64,000 nt of DNA from Christiangramia flava JLT2011 (lineage in GTDB: Bacteria > Bacteroidota > Bacteroidia > Flavobacteriales > Flavobacteriaceae): the NCBI RefSeq assembly GCF_001951155.1, contig NZ_CP016359.1, positions 2,566,001 to 2,630,000 on the forward strand, written 5' to 3'. This document shows positions 8,630-17,934 of the stretch, piece by piece. A program made the translations under genes and the position numbers. Numbering within the stretch: the stretch's first letter is position 1; each line of letters begins with the position of its first letter. The notes below the pieces were generated by a model, which saw only the letters and a list, made by a program, of their open reading frames with translations, was not told the origin of the DNA and searched no databases.

Positions 8630-10321
8630 ATGAATAAGTATGTTATAGGCCTGGACTACGGGACAGATTCGGTTCGAGCGGTTTTGGTGAATGCGGAAAC
8701 CGGGAAAGAAGAGGCATCTTCGACGCACTTTTACGAGCGTTGGAAAAAAGGAGCTTTCTGTAAACCGGAAGTCAATCGATTTCGCCAGTACCCGCTGGAT
8801 CATATCGAGGGGCTGGAAAACACGATCAAATCGGTTCTGCAGGAAACCGGTATCGATGGCAAGGCGGTGAAAGGAATCTGTATAGACACCACCGGTTCTT
8901 CTCCGGTCCCTGTGACCTCAGAAGGAAAAGCGCTGGCCCTGGAAACCGAATTTCAGGATAATCCCAACGCCATGATGGTTTTGTGGAAAGATCATACCGC
9001 CATAGAAGAGGCTAATGAAATCAACGATTTAGCAAGAAATTGGGGTGGCCCGGATTATACCAGGTTTGAAGGAGGTATCTATTCTTCAGAATGGTTCTGG
9101 GCCAAAATATTACATATTGCCAGGGAAGACGAAAAAGTGCGGAATGCTGCCTACTCCTGGATGGAACATTGTGATTTGATGACCTTTATGCTCATTGATT
9201 CTGATCTGGAAAACTTCAAACGCAGTCGCTGTGCGGCGGGACATAAGGCCATGTGGCACGAGTCGTGGGATGGTCTTCCTTCCGAAGAATTTTTGGGTCA
9301 GTTGCATCCTTACCTTGCCGCTTTGCGCGGACGTTTGTATGCTGAAACCTATACTTCAGATGAAATTGCGGGGAATTTGAACCAGCAGTGGGCTGATAAA
9401 TTAGGCTTGAGCACCGATTGTGTGGTGGCTGTTGGAACCTTTGATGCCCATTCGGGAGCGGTGGGCGCCCAGATCGATAAAAATGCGCTCGTCAGGGTAA
9501 TGGGAACCTCGACCTGTGACATCATCGTTTCTGAAAATGCTGAAATTGGTGATACGACGGTCAGGGGAATTTGCGGACAGGTAGACGGCTCGGTGATTCC
9601 GGGGATGATCGGCCTGGAAGCGGGACAATCGGCTTTTGGCGATGTGCTGGCCTGGTTCAGGAGCGTGCTGGAATGGCCACTGGAAAACCTGGTTTATACT
9701 TCTGAAATTCTTTCCGAAGAGCAAAAAACCGCCCTGAAAGAAGAAATTTCTAAAAAATTCATACCGGAATTGTCAAAACAGGCGGAAGCCCTGGAACTTT
9801 CCGAAAGTATTCCAATAGCTTTAGATTGGATCAATGGCCGGAGAACGCCCGATGCGAACCAGGAACTTAAAAGTGCCTTTACGAACCTTTCTCTCGGTAC
9901 CAAAGCGCCGCATATTTTTAAGGCTTTGATCAATTCGATCTGTTTTGGTTCCAAGATGATCGTAGACCGGTTTGTGGAAGAAGGTGTGAAGATCGATACG
10001 GTGATCGGGATTGGCGGCGTGGCCAGGAAATCGCCATATATTATGCAAACCCTTGCCAATACGCTGAATATGCCAATTAAAGTAGCTTCTTCTGATGAGG
10101 CTCCGGCATTGGGCGCGGCCATCTATGCCGCGGTAGCAGCAGGTTTGTACCCAAATGTGCTCGAGGCCAGTAAAAAACTGGGAAGTGCATTTGAAGCAGA
10201 ATACCTTCCGCAGCCTGAAAAAGTGGAAGAAATCAAGAGTTTTATGACCGAATATAAAATCCTGGCCGGGTTCGTCGAACAAACGATCAGTAATAAAATC
10301 AAACAAAATGAGCTTGTATAA
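8630..10321 (+). CDS. araB: L-ribulokinase AraB
   Basis: FGGY-family sugar kinase of 563 residues, the usual length for AraB, which phosphorylates L-ribulose to L-ribulose-5-phosphate in the cytoplasm. It opens with YVIGLDYGTDSVRAV (phosphate-binding loop of the ASKHA fold), has CIDTTGSSPVPV and LWKDHTA in the N-terminal domain, VGTFDAHSGAVGAQ, and the C-terminal ADENINE-region motif GIGGVARKSPYIMQ. The ATG at 8630 is preferred because the protein then begins at the conserved first strand; an ATG at 8594 would add 12 residues and abuts the inverted repeat. It overlaps araD by 14 bp, so the two are translationally coupled. The araB-araD-araA order matches other Bacteroidota arabinose operons. 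Confidence 0.96.
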   Translation: MNKYVIGLDYGTDSVRAVLVNAETGKEEASSTHFYERWKKGAFCKPEVNRFRQYPLDHIEGLENTIKSVLQETGIDGKAVKGICIDTTGSSPVPVTSEGKALALETEFQDNPNAMMVLWKDHTAIEEANEINDLARNWGGPDYTRFEGGIYSSEWFWAKILHIAREDEKVRNAAYSWMEHCDLMTFMLIDSDLENFKRSRCAAGHKAMWHESWDGLPSEEFLGQLHPYLAALRGRLYAETYTSDEIAGNLNQQWADKLGLSTDCVVAVGTFDAHSGAVGAQIDKNALVRVMGTSTCDIIVSENAEIGDTTVRGICGQVDGSVIPGMIGLEAGQSAFGDVLAWFRSVLEWPLENLVYTSEILSEEQKTALKEEISKKFIPELSKQAEALELSESIPIALDWINGRRTPDANQELKSAFTNLSLGTKAPHIFKALINSICFGSKMIVDRFVEEGVKIDTVIGIGGVARKSPYIMQTLANTLNMPIKVASSDEAPALGAAIYAAVAAGLYPNVLEASKKLGSAFEAEYLPQPEKVEEIKSFMTEYKILAGFVEQTISNKIKQNELV

Positions 10322-11009
10322 AGACTTAAAACAGGAATGTTACGAGGCCAATATGCAGCTGAATGAGCTGGGTCTGGTGATCTATACCTTCGGAAATGTT
10401 AGCGCTGTAGACCGGGAAAATGGTGTTTTTGCCATCAAGCCGAGCGGCGTACCTTATGAAGACCTGAAACCGGAAGATATCGTGATCCTCGATTTCGACA
10501 ATAATGTGGTTGAAGGAAAGATGCGACCTTCTTCTGATACCAAGACCCACGCCTATTTGTACAAGAACTGGAAGAATATCGGTGGGATCGCCCATACCCA
10601 CGCGACTTATTCGGTTGCCTGGGCGCAAAGTCAGCTGGATATTCCTATTTTCGGCACGACGCATGCCGATCATCTTACGGAAGATATTCCCTGTGCAGCG
10701 CCTATGCGGGACGATTTGATCGAAGGCAATTACGAGCACAATACCGGCATCCAGATTTTGGAATGTTTTAAGGAAAAGAACATTTCCTATGAAGAAGTAC
10801 CCATGGTCCTTTTAGGAAATCATGGACCTTTTACCTGGGGCAAGACCGCGGCTAAAGCGGTGTACCACAGCAAAGTGCTGGAAGCCGTCGCGGAAATGGC
10901 CTATCTCACCCTTCAGATCAATCCGAAGGCACCGCGATTAAAAGATTCATTGATTAAAAAACACTACGAGCGTAAGCATGGAAAAGATGCCTATTACGGT
11001 CAGAATTAA
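10308..11009 (+). CDS. araD: L-ribulose-5-phosphate 4-epimerase AraD
   Basis: A 233-residue class II aldolase-fold epimerase that turns L-ribulose-5-phosphate into D-xylulose-5-phosphate. Visible family features are GNVSAVD and KPSGVPY (phosphate-binding), RPSSDTKTH with the catalytic Asp, the zinc-binding [12 protein letters not shown] pair of histidines, GTTHADH, and the third zinc ligand in [11 protein letters not shown]. The length equals that of E. coli AraD. It begins inside the araB reading frame (14-bp overlap) and stops 17 bp before araA. Nothing is missing. Confidence 0.96.
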   Translation: MSLYKDLKQECYEANMQLNELGLVIYTFGNVSAVDRENGVFAIKPSGVPYEDLKPEDIVILDFDNNVVEGKMRPSSDTKTHAYLYKNWKNIGGIAHTHATYSVAWAQSQLDIPIFGTTHADHLTEDIPCAAPMRDDLIEGNYEHNTGIQILECFKEKNISYEEVPMVLLGNHGPFTWGKTAAKAVYHSKVLEAVAEMAYLTLQINPKAPRLKDSLIKKHYERKHGKDAYYGQN

Positions 11010-11026
11010 TATTATATAAAAAGGAA

Positions 11027-12535
11027 ATGACAGATTTTACCCAAAAAGAAGTCTGGTTTATCACCGGAAGTCAGCATTTATACGGCGAAGAAACTCTCAA
11101 ACAGGTCGCCGCCAATTCCAAAGAAATTGTTCAGGGATTTAATGATTCCAAACTGGTACCCGTAAAACTGGTACACAAAGATACTGTGACTACGCCAGAT
11201 GAGATCACTAAGGTGATGCTGGAGGCCAATAACCGCCGGGAATGTATTGGGGTGGTGACCTGGATGCATACTTTTTCACCCGCCAAAATGTGGATCAAAG
11301 GCCTGGGACTGCTGAAAAAACCGATCTGCCATCTGCATACCCAGTTCAATGCGGAGATTCCGTGGAACAAGATCGATATGGATTTCATGAATTTGAACCA
11401 GTCGGCTCACGGAGATCGTGAATTCGGTTTTATGATGACCAGAATGCGTAAAAAACGCAAGGTGATCGTTGGTCACTGGAAAACCGATAGCACCCAGCGC
11501 AAACTGGGCAACTGGCAACGTGTGGCACTTGGTTGGGATGAATTACAGCATTTGAAGGTGGCCAGAATAGGCGATAATATGCGCCAGGTTGCGGTAACCG
11601 AAGGTGACAAGGTAGCCGCGCAGATGAAATTTGGGATGGAAGTGAATGCCTATGACTCTTCAGATGTTGTGGCCGAAATACGCCAGGTAACCAGCGAGCA
11701 GGTGCAGGATTTGCTGAAAACTTACGAAAACGATTACGAGCTTTCCGAAGCATTAAAGGAAGGTGGAGATCAGCGGGATTCCCTTGTGGAGGCGGCAAAA
11801 ATTGAACTCGGCTTACGTGCCTTTTTGGATAAAGGAGGCTTCAAGGCTTTTACAGATACTTTTGAGAATTTAGGAGAATTGAAACAACTTCCGGGTCTTG
11901 CCGTACAAAGGCTGATGGCCGATGGCTATGGTTTTGGAGCTGAAGGTGACTGGAAAACTGCGGCCTTGTTAAGAGCCATGAAAGTAATGGCACAGGGACT
12001 GGAAGGCGGGACTTCCTTTATGGAAGATTACACGAATCATTTTACGGAAAATACCGATTATGTCCTGGGCTCTCACATGCTGGAGATCTGCCCTTCGATT
12101 GCTGAAGGAAAACCCTCCTGTGAAGTGCATCCGCTGGGAATTGGCGGAAAAGAAGACCCGGTAAGACTGGTTTTTAATTCCCCTAAGGGAGCCGCTTTGA
12201 ATGCCTCGCTGGTCGATATGGGCAACCGTTTCCGTTTGATCGTGAACGAAGTGGAGGCAGTGGCACCGGAAGCCGATCTTCCGAATCTTCCCGTAGCCCG
12301 TGTGCTCTGGGAACCCAAACCAAATATGGATGTGGCTGTAACCTCCTGGATACTTGCCGGTGGTGCGCACCATACCGTGTATACCCAGGCACTTTCTACG
12401 GAATTTCTGGAAGATTTCGCCGATATCGCCGGGATCGAACTGCTGGTGATCGACGAGCAGACCAAAGTGCGCGATTTCAAAGACAAGATCAATGCCAACG
12501 AAGCCTATTACCATTTGTTCCAGCACGGAATGTAA
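11027..12535 (+). CDS. araA: L-arabinose isomerase AraA
   Basis: A 502-residue cytosolic isomerase converting L-arabinose to L-ribulose, the first step of the pathway. It opens with [17 protein letters not shown], typical of AraA, and has the four metal and catalytic positions known from the E. coli enzyme: Glu in [11 protein letters not shown], Glu in [10 protein letters not shown], His in [10 protein letters not shown] and His in GGAHHTVYT. The length is normal. It sits 17 bp after araD and is followed 17 bp later by a lipoprotein mutarotase gene, consistent with one araBDA-galM-symporter-tal transcript. No distinct terminator is seen between them. Confidence 0.97.
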   Translation: MTDFTQKEVWFITGSQHLYGEETLKQVAANSKEIVQGFNDSKLVPVKLVHKDTVTTPDEITKVMLEANNRRECIGVVTWMHTFSPAKMWIKGLGLLKKPICHLHTQFNAEIPWNKIDMDFMNLNQSAHGDREFGFMMTRMRKKRKVIVGHWKTDSTQRKLGNWQRVALGWDELQHLKVARIGDNMRQVAVTEGDKVAAQMKFGMEVNAYDSSDVVAEIRQVTSEQVQDLLKTYENDYELSEALKEGGDQRDSLVEAAKIELGLRAFLDKGGFKAFTDTFENLGELKQLPGLAVQRLMADGYGFGAEGDWKTAALLRAMKVMAQGLEGGTSFMEDYTNHFTENTDYVLGSHMLEICPSIAEGKPSCEVHPLGIGGKEDPVRLVFNSPKGAALNASLVDMGNRFRLIVNEVEAVAPEADLPNLPVARVLWEPKPNMDVAVTSWILAGGAHHTVYTQALSTEFLEDFADIAGIELLVIDEQTKVRDFKDKINANEAYYHLFQHGM

Positions 12536-12552
12536 CCACTAAAACAAGCATT

Positions 12553-13755
12553 ATGAAAAAAATATTCAAAACCTTGCCGGCCATTTTTCTGTTGAGCTCG
12601 CTGCTTTTCATTCAGTGTAAGAATACTGATAAAAATGAAGGCTCCGCTGCTGAAAATGAGCAGGCCGAAGGCACCCGCGATGACCGTGGAATGCAGATCA
12701 GTGAATCTGAGTTTGGTAAAACTTCCGAAGGGGAGGCGGTAACAAAATATACGATCACGAATTCCGCAGGCCTGGAAATGAGCGTGATCAACTATGGCGG
12801 GATCATTACTTCCTTAAAAGTTCCGAATAAAAATGGGGAATACCAGGATGTGGTACTGGGGCTGGATTCGGTTTCGCAATATGAAACTGCCGGAACCTAC
12901 TTTGGGGCGATCATCGGTCGCTTCGGAAATCGCATCGCGAATGCCTCTTTTGAATTGGACGGAAAAAAATATCAGCTGGAAGCCAATGATGGTCCGAATA
13001 GTTTGCACGGCGGAAATAAAGGTTTTGACAAGGTGATCTGGAATGTGGAACCCAGCGCCGGCGAAGATGAAGCTTCTCTGAAGCTCACTTATACCAGTAA
13101 AGATGGAGAAGGAGGTTATCCAGGAAATCTGGAAACTACAGTAACCTACACTATCAATTCTAATAACGAGCTGGATATTAAGTATGAGGCGACAACAGAT
13201 CAAAAGACCGTGGTAAACCTCACCCAGCATTCCTATTTTAACCTTTCCGGAGATTTCAGCAAGACCATTCTGGACCATGTGGTACAGATTGATGCAGATG
13301 AATATTTACCGGTTGATAAAACCCTGATCCCAACCGGGAAACTGGAGCCGGTAGAAGGAACTCCATTCGATTTTAGGGAGCCAACTCCTATTTCAGAGGG
13401 AATGAAGCAGGAAGAATCTAATGAACAACTAAAACGAGGTCCAGGGTTTGATCACTGCTGGGTATTGAATGATCAGGACAACGGGATGCGTCTGGCGGCT
13501 TCGGCTTATGAGCCAACAAGCGGAAGATTGATGGAAGTTTACACTACCGAACCGGCTTTACAGTTCTATATCGGGAATTTTCTAGATGGCAGTCTGCCGG
13601 CCAAAGGTGGTGGGAATTATGAAAAACGTACCGGTTTCTGCATGGAAACCCAGCATTATCCAGATTCTCCAAACCAGGAGCAATTCCCTTCCGTAGTGCT
13701 GGAACCTGGAGATACTTATACTTCAGAAACTGCTTATAAATTTTCAGTAAAATAA
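12553..13755 (+). CDS. galM: Lipoprotein aldose 1-epimerase (mutarotase)
   Basis: A 400-residue galactose-mutarotase-like protein that interconverts alpha and beta anomers of aldoses, here most likely L-arabinose. The N-terminus is a lipoprotein signal with LFIQC (Cys at about residue 23) and a charged linker to about residue 45. The catalytic domain has GRFGNRIANASF, NSLHGGNKGFDK with a conserved His, LTQHSYFNLSG with the acid His, FDHCWVL with the substrate-binding Asp, and METQHYPDSPNQ with the base Glu. Lipidation puts it in the periplasm, where it could supply the anomer preferred by the symporter encoded 2 bp downstream. Periplasmic mutarotases are common beside sugar transporters in this phylum. 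Confidence 0.92.
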   Translation: MKKIFKTLPAIFLLSSLLFIQCKNTDKNEGSAAENEQAEGTRDDRGMQISESEFGKTSEGEAVTKYTITNSAGLEMSVINYGGIITSLKVPNKNGEYQDVVLGLDSVSQYETAGTYFGAIIGRFGNRIANASFELDGKKYQLEANDGPNSLHGGNKGFDKVIWNVEPSAGEDEASLKLTYTSKDGEGGYPGNLETTVTYTINSNNELDIKYEATTDQKTVVNLTQHSYFNLSGDFSKTILDHVVQIDADEYLPVDKTLIPTGKLEPVEGTPFDFREPTPISEGMKQEESNEQLKRGPGFDHCWVLNDQDNGMRLAASAYEPTSGRLMEVYTTEPALQFYIGNFLDGSLPAKGGGNYEKRTGFCMETQHYPDSPNQEQFPSVVLEPGDTYTSETAYKFSVK

Positions 13756-13756
13756 G

Positions 13757-15376
13757 ATGCAAACACTCGATACTTTTGACTGGATCACCATTTCGATCTA
13801 TTTCGCCATACTGGTAGGAATCGCCATCTGGGTGATCAAAAAGAAGAACACGAATACCGAAGATTACTTTTTGGCAGGTAGGAACGTGGGCTGGTTCGTA
13901 GTAGGAGCCTCCATCTTTGCCTCCAATATTGGTTCCGAGCATGTTGTTGGTCTGGCCGGAGCAGGAGCAGGCGACAAACTTCCCATGCTCATCTATGAAA
14001 TTCAGGCCTGGGTGGTGCTCATTCTTGGCTGGGTATTCCTGCCATTCTATGCAAGAAGCGGGGTGTTTACCATGCCGGAATTCCTGGAGAAACGCTTCGA
14101 TGCTCGCTCCAGATGGGTGCTTTCCATCTTTTCGATCATCGCGTATGTACTTACTAAAATTTCGGTAACCATTTATGCCGGAGGAATTGTGGTAGCAGCC
14201 TTATTAGGAATTGATTTCTGGACCGGAGCTCTCGGAACAGTTGTGCTGACCGGCCTCTATACAGTTCTTGGCGGAATGCGTGCCGTGGTGTATACTGAAA
14301 CTTTACAGGCGATCATTTTGGTCATTGGAGCCGCGGCTCTTACGATCATTGGTCTGGATCGAGTTGGAGGCTGGGAAAGTATGACCGATACTATTGGCCC
14401 GGAATACCTGAATATGTGGAGGCCGATGAGTGATCCTAACTTTCCATGGCTGCCGTTGTTGATCGCGAGTACCATCACGGGTATCTGGTACTGGTGTACC
14501 GATCAGTACATTGTGCAACGAGCGCTGACAGCCCGAAATATTAAAGAAGGTCGCCGTGGAACCATTTTCGGGGCACTTTTAAAACTGCTTCCGGTTTTCT
14601 TATTCCTGGTTCCGGGGATTATTGCGTTGACGCTCAAGATGCGCGGAGAGCTGGAATGGGACAGCCCAGATGAAGCCTTTCCTGTATTGATGAGCAACCT
14701 GTTGCCATCAGGATTACGCGGACTTGTAGCTGCCGGTTTACTGGCTGCATTGATGAGCTCGCTGGCTTCAGTTTTCAATTCCTGTTCCACTTTGTTTACA
14801 GTCGATATTTATAAAAAATTGCGTCCACATACCCCCGAAAAGAAGCTGGTTAGAACCGGCCAGATCGCGACAGTGATCATCGTGATCATCGGTATTGTGT
14901 GGATCCCAATCATGGCTAACATTTCAGGCGTTCTGTATGAATACCTGCAGAGTGTACAGTCGTATATCGCACCGCCGATCACCGCGGTATTCTTGTTAGG
15001 GATATTTTCCAAAAGGATCAACGCCAAAGGAGCATTCGTAACGCTTATCACTGGGTTGATCGTAGCGGCAATCAGGATCATCCTTGAACTGGTCAAATCA
15101 TCGCTGGATCCAGACGGCATCCTGTTCTTTATCGGGAACCTGAACTTCCTGAGTTTCGCTTCCTGGTTCTTCCTGTTCTGCGTGCTTTTGATCGTGGCAG
15201 TGAGCTTATTATCACCTGCGCCATCCAGCGAAAAGATCGAGAATTTGACCTATCAGACTATTTCTGAAGAGGAAAAAAGAAATAATAAAGTGAGTTACAG
15301 TTGGGTGGATATCGCAGTTTCTGTGGTGATCGTCGTAATTGTAGCCGGAGTAATGATATTTTTTAACGGAGCATAA
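13757..15376 (+). CDS. Sodium:sugar symporter (SSS family), probable arabinose importer
   Basis: A 539-residue inner-membrane transporter with about 14 hydrophobic helices, of the SglT branch of the solute:sodium symporter family. Diagnostic stretches are [28 protein letters not shown] (the first 20 residues carry the helix-1 discontinuity and Na+ region), [10 protein letters not shown] and [10 protein letters not shown], and [15 protein letters not shown] late in the core. It starts 2 bp after the mutarotase stop and ends 2 bp before the transaldolase gene, tightly embedded in the arabinose operon. Substrate is inferred from context: L-arabinose, by analogy with the Na+-dependent arabinose transporter of Bacteroides; galactose or xylose would also be possible by sequence alone. 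Confidence 0.9.
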   Translation: MQTLDTFDWITISIYFAILVGIAIWVIKKKNTNTEDYFLAGRNVGWFVVGASIFASNIGSEHVVGLAGAGAGDKLPMLIYEIQAWVVLILGWVFLPFYARSGVFTMPEFLEKRFDARSRWVLSIFSIIAYVLTKISVTIYAGGIVVAALLGIDFWTGALGTVVLTGLYTVLGGMRAVVYTETLQAIILVIGAAALTIIGLDRVGGWESMTDTIGPEYLNMWRPMSDPNFPWLPLLIASTITGIWYWCTDQYIVQRALTARNIKEGRRGTIFGALLKLLPVFLFLVPGIIALTLKMRGELEWDSPDEAFPVLMSNLLPSGLRGLVAAGLLAALMSSLASVFNSCSTLFTVDIYKKLRPHTPEKKLVRTGQIATVIIVIIGIVWIPIMANISGVLYEYLQSVQSYIAPPITAVFLLGIFSKRINAKGAFVTLITGLIVAAIRIILELVKSSLDPDGILFFIGNLNFLSFASWFFLFCVLLIVAVSLLSPAPSSEKIENLTYQTISEEEKRNNKVSYSWVDIAVSVVIVVIVAGVMIFFNGA

Positions 15377-15377
15377 T

Positions 15378-16034
15378 ATGAAGTTTTTTATTGATACAGC
15401 CAACCTAGACCAGATCCAGGAGGCTCAGGATTTAGGAGTTTTAGATGGCGTGACCACCAACCCGTCGCTAATGGCGAAGGAAGGTATCACCGGGAAAGCC
15501 AATATTTTAGAACATTACAAAAAGATTTGCGAGATCGTGGACGGGGATGTTTCTGCGGAAGTGGTCGCTACTGAATTTGACAAAATGGTCGAAGAAGGGG
15601 AAGAGCTCGCGAAACTTCACGACCAGATCGTGGTGAAAATCCCTATGATCAAAGATGGGGTTAAGGCGATCAAATATTTTTCTGATAACGGGATTCGCAC
15701 CAATTGCACTCTGGTTTTTTCGGCTGGACAGGCACTGCTTGCGGCTAAAGCCGGTGCGGCCTACGTTTCCCCGTTTTTGGGCAGACTCGACGACATTTCA
15801 ACAGATGGCTTACAGCTAATCGCCGATATCAGGCTGATTTATGACAATTATGATTTCGGAACCGAGATCCTTGCCGCCTCGATCAGGCACACCATGCATG
15901 TGGTAAATTGTGCCAAACTGGGAGCTGATGTCATGACCGGTCCACTGTCTTCCATAGATGGGCTGCTGAAGCATCCGTTGACCGATTCCGGCCTGGAAAA
16001 ATTCCTCAGCGATGCGAAATCTTTTAACCTGTAA
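15378..16034 (+). CDS. tal: Transaldolase, short TalC/fructose-6-phosphate-aldolase type
   Basis: A 218-residue class I aldolase-fold enzyme of the small (about 220-residue) transaldolase subfamily. It begins [16 protein letters not shown], followed by [14 protein letters not shown], the Schiff-base lysine in [33 protein letters not shown] and AASIRH. It moves dihydroxyacetone units between sugar phosphates and feeds the D-xylulose-5-phosphate made by AraD into the non-oxidative pentose phosphate pathway. Its place 2 bp after the symporter makes it a dedicated pathway partner. A pure fructose-6-phosphate aldolase role cannot be excluded by sequence alone. Confidence 0.92.
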   Translation: MKFFIDTANLDQIQEAQDLGVLDGVTTNPSLMAKEGITGKANILEHYKKICEIVDGDVSAEVVATEFDKMVEEGEELAKLHDQIVVKIPMIKDGVKAIKYFSDNGIRTNCTLVFSAGQALLAAKAGAAYVSPFLGRLDDISTDGLQLIADIRLIYDNYDFGTEILAASIRHTMHVVNCAKLGADVMTGPLSSIDGLLKHPLTDSGLEKFLSDAKSFNL

Positions 16035-16049
16035 TTCAAAATAAACGTT

Positions 16050-17921
16050 TTGAGTAAACACTTCCGAAGATCGAAATTACCGCTTGTCTGGCTGTTATTG
16101 GGCTTTATATTGTTCCAATGTAACGATATTTTTGCCCAGGAAGAACAGCCGGAATTTCGTTCCTGGGCGGCCACTCCGCCAATGGGCTGGAACAGCTGGG
16201 ATTGTTTCGGTCCTTCGGTAGTGGAAGAGGAGGTCAAGGCAAACGCCAATTATATGGCTGAAAACCTCAGGGATTTTGGGTGGGAGTACGTGGTGGTGGA
16301 TATTCGCTGGTATGTAGATAATCAAACCACCGGGCATTACAACGCCTACAAGAAATCAGATTTTATTTTGGATGAATACGGAAGGTACCAGCCTTCTCCC
16401 AGGCGTTTTCCTTCCGCGGCAAACGGAAAAGGCTTTAAATCCCTGGCAGATTATATGCATGACCGGGGGCTGAAATTCGGAATTCACATCATGCGTGGCG
16501 TTCCGAAGGAAGCAGTTTTCAATAAATTACCCATTAAAGGAAGTGATCGAACCGCGGCTGATATTTACTCAACCGAATCAGAATGTACCTGGCTTCAGGA
16601 TAATTACACCATCGTAAAGGGAAAGCCGGGCGCACAGGAATACTATAATTCCATTTTCGATCTGTATGCTTCCTGGGGCGTGGACTTCGTGAAAGTAGAT
16701 GATCTTTCCAGGCCCTATCATGCCGATGAAATTGAAATGATTCGCAAGGCTATTGATCAAACAGGAAGAAAGATCGTGCTGAGTATGTCCCCGGGAGCTA
16801 CACCTGTAGACATGCACGAGCACGCGGCCAATCATGCCAATATGTGGCGAACAATAGATGATTTTTGGGATAACTGGGCCCAGCTCAGCTATTCTTTTGA
16901 GAAATGTGCGGAATGGGCACCATATATTCGGCAAGGAGCCTGGCCTGATGCCGATATGTTACCGCTCGGTAAATTCATCCGTGGAGAAAGGGCCACAAAC
17001 AGGTATACAAAGTTTACAAGGGAGGAACAATATACCTTGATGACCCTCTGGACAATGTTCAAATCGCCGTTGATGTTCGGTGGGAACCTTCCGGATAATA
17101 AGCCTTTTACAGATTCCCTGATCACCAATCGGGAAGTGCTGGAAGTACACGCAAAATCGATCAACAATAAAGAATGGTTCAATAAAAATGAACTGATAGC
17201 CTGGACTGCTGATGATCCCGAAAGCGATGATAAATTTGTAGCGGTTTTCAACAGCGCCGGTGATGGTTTTGTAGGTACTGAAAAACTTCTTTATCGAAGT
17301 GGAACGATTTCCACATTGACCGATGGCTTCGGAAAAGAGATCGATATCAAACTTCCCGAAAATAGCAGGGATCTTTACCTGATTGTGAGCGATGGCGGTG
17401 ATAATTACAATTATGATCATGCCAACTGGATCAATCCCACAATCTATTTCCAAAATGGGGATTCCATCAGGTTGACCGATATGGAATGGGAAAAAGCCAC
17501 TGCTGGCTGGGGTGAGGTCTCGGTAAATAAAAGTATTTCCGGTGGAGAACTGAATGTGAAAGGCACCGTTTTCAGTAATGGGATCGGGACGCATTCCCAA
17601 TCGATCATTCAGTATGCATTACCGGAAGGAGCCACACGATTCAGGACTTTTGCCGGTCTGGATATTGGCGGAACTTCTGTCAAGGATGGCTCTACAGTAG
17701 AATTTATGATTGCTGCGGAAGATCCTACACCTGGGCAGGAGCAGTCTGCTAAAATCCCGGTGAACCTTCGTGAGCTTGGATTTGAAGGCGCTTGCGAAAT
17801 CCGCGATCTATGGAATCATAAGGATCTGGGAAAATTTTCAGCTGAAGAATTCGCTCCGGAGGTTAATTATCATGGTGCCGGTTTATACCGAATTTCACCT
17901 GTTTCCGCTTCCGAAGAGTAA
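16050..17921 (+). CDS. Exported GH27 alpha-galactosidase or beta-L-arabinopyranosidase with NPCBM-like C-terminus
   Basis: A 623-residue clan GH-D glycosidase. It has ATPPMGWNSWDCFG at the start of the TIM barrel, LKFGIHIMRG, nucleophile region FVKVDDLS (Asp217 or 218) and the acid/base stretch TIDDFWDNW near 269-277, followed by WPDADMLPLG. After a short beta domain, residues about 465-575 look like an NPCBM carbohydrate-binding domain (YFQNGDSIRLTD, SNGIGTHSQS). The only sensible start is TTG at 16050, giving a basic start and a hydrophobic segment with LFQC at about 22-25, so it may be a lipoprotein, or cleaved after IFAQ. Its place at the end of the arabinose operon makes beta-L-arabinopyranosidase, a known GH27 activity, as plausible as alpha-galactosidase. 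The gene ends 13 bp from the convergent gene at 19983. Confidence 0.85.
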   Translation: MSKHFRRSKLPLVWLLLGFILFQCNDIFAQEEQPEFRSWAATPPMGWNSWDCFGPSVVEEEVKANANYMAENLRDFGWEYVVVDIRWYVDNQTTGHYNAYKKSDFILDEYGRYQPSPRRFPSAANGKGFKSLADYMHDRGLKFGIHIMRGVPKEAVFNKLPIKGSDRTAADIYSTESECTWLQDNYTIVKGKPGAQEYYNSIFDLYASWGVDFVKVDDLSRPYHADEIEMIRKAIDQTGRKIVLSMSPGATPVDMHEHAANHANMWRTIDDFWDNWAQLSYSFEKCAEWAPYIRQGAWPDADMLPLGKFIRGERATNRYTKFTREEQYTLMTLWTMFKSPLMFGGNLPDNKPFTDSLITNREVLEVHAKSINNKEWFNKNELIAWTADDPESDDKFVAVFNSAGDGFVGTEKLLYRSGTISTLTDGFGKEIDIKLPENSRDLYLIVSDGGDNYNYDHANWINPTIYFQNGDSIRLTDMEWEKATAGWGEVSVNKSISGGELNVKGTVFSNGIGTHSQSIIQYALPEGATRFRTFAGLDIGGTSVKDGSTVEFMIAAEDPTPGQEQSAKIPVNLRELGFEGACEIRDLWNHKDLGKFSAEEFAPEVNYHGAGLYRISPVSASEE

Positions 17922-17934
17922 AACTTCCGAAACT

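Noticed and set aside
9694..10306. Long antisense open frames of 142 and 161 codons across araB
   Set aside because: They are shadows of the well-supported araB frame, with no family features and no separate promoter.
11430..12526. Several antisense open frames of 120-185 codons across araA
   Set aside because: Their sequences are low in family-like motifs and lie wholly inside the conserved araA frame.
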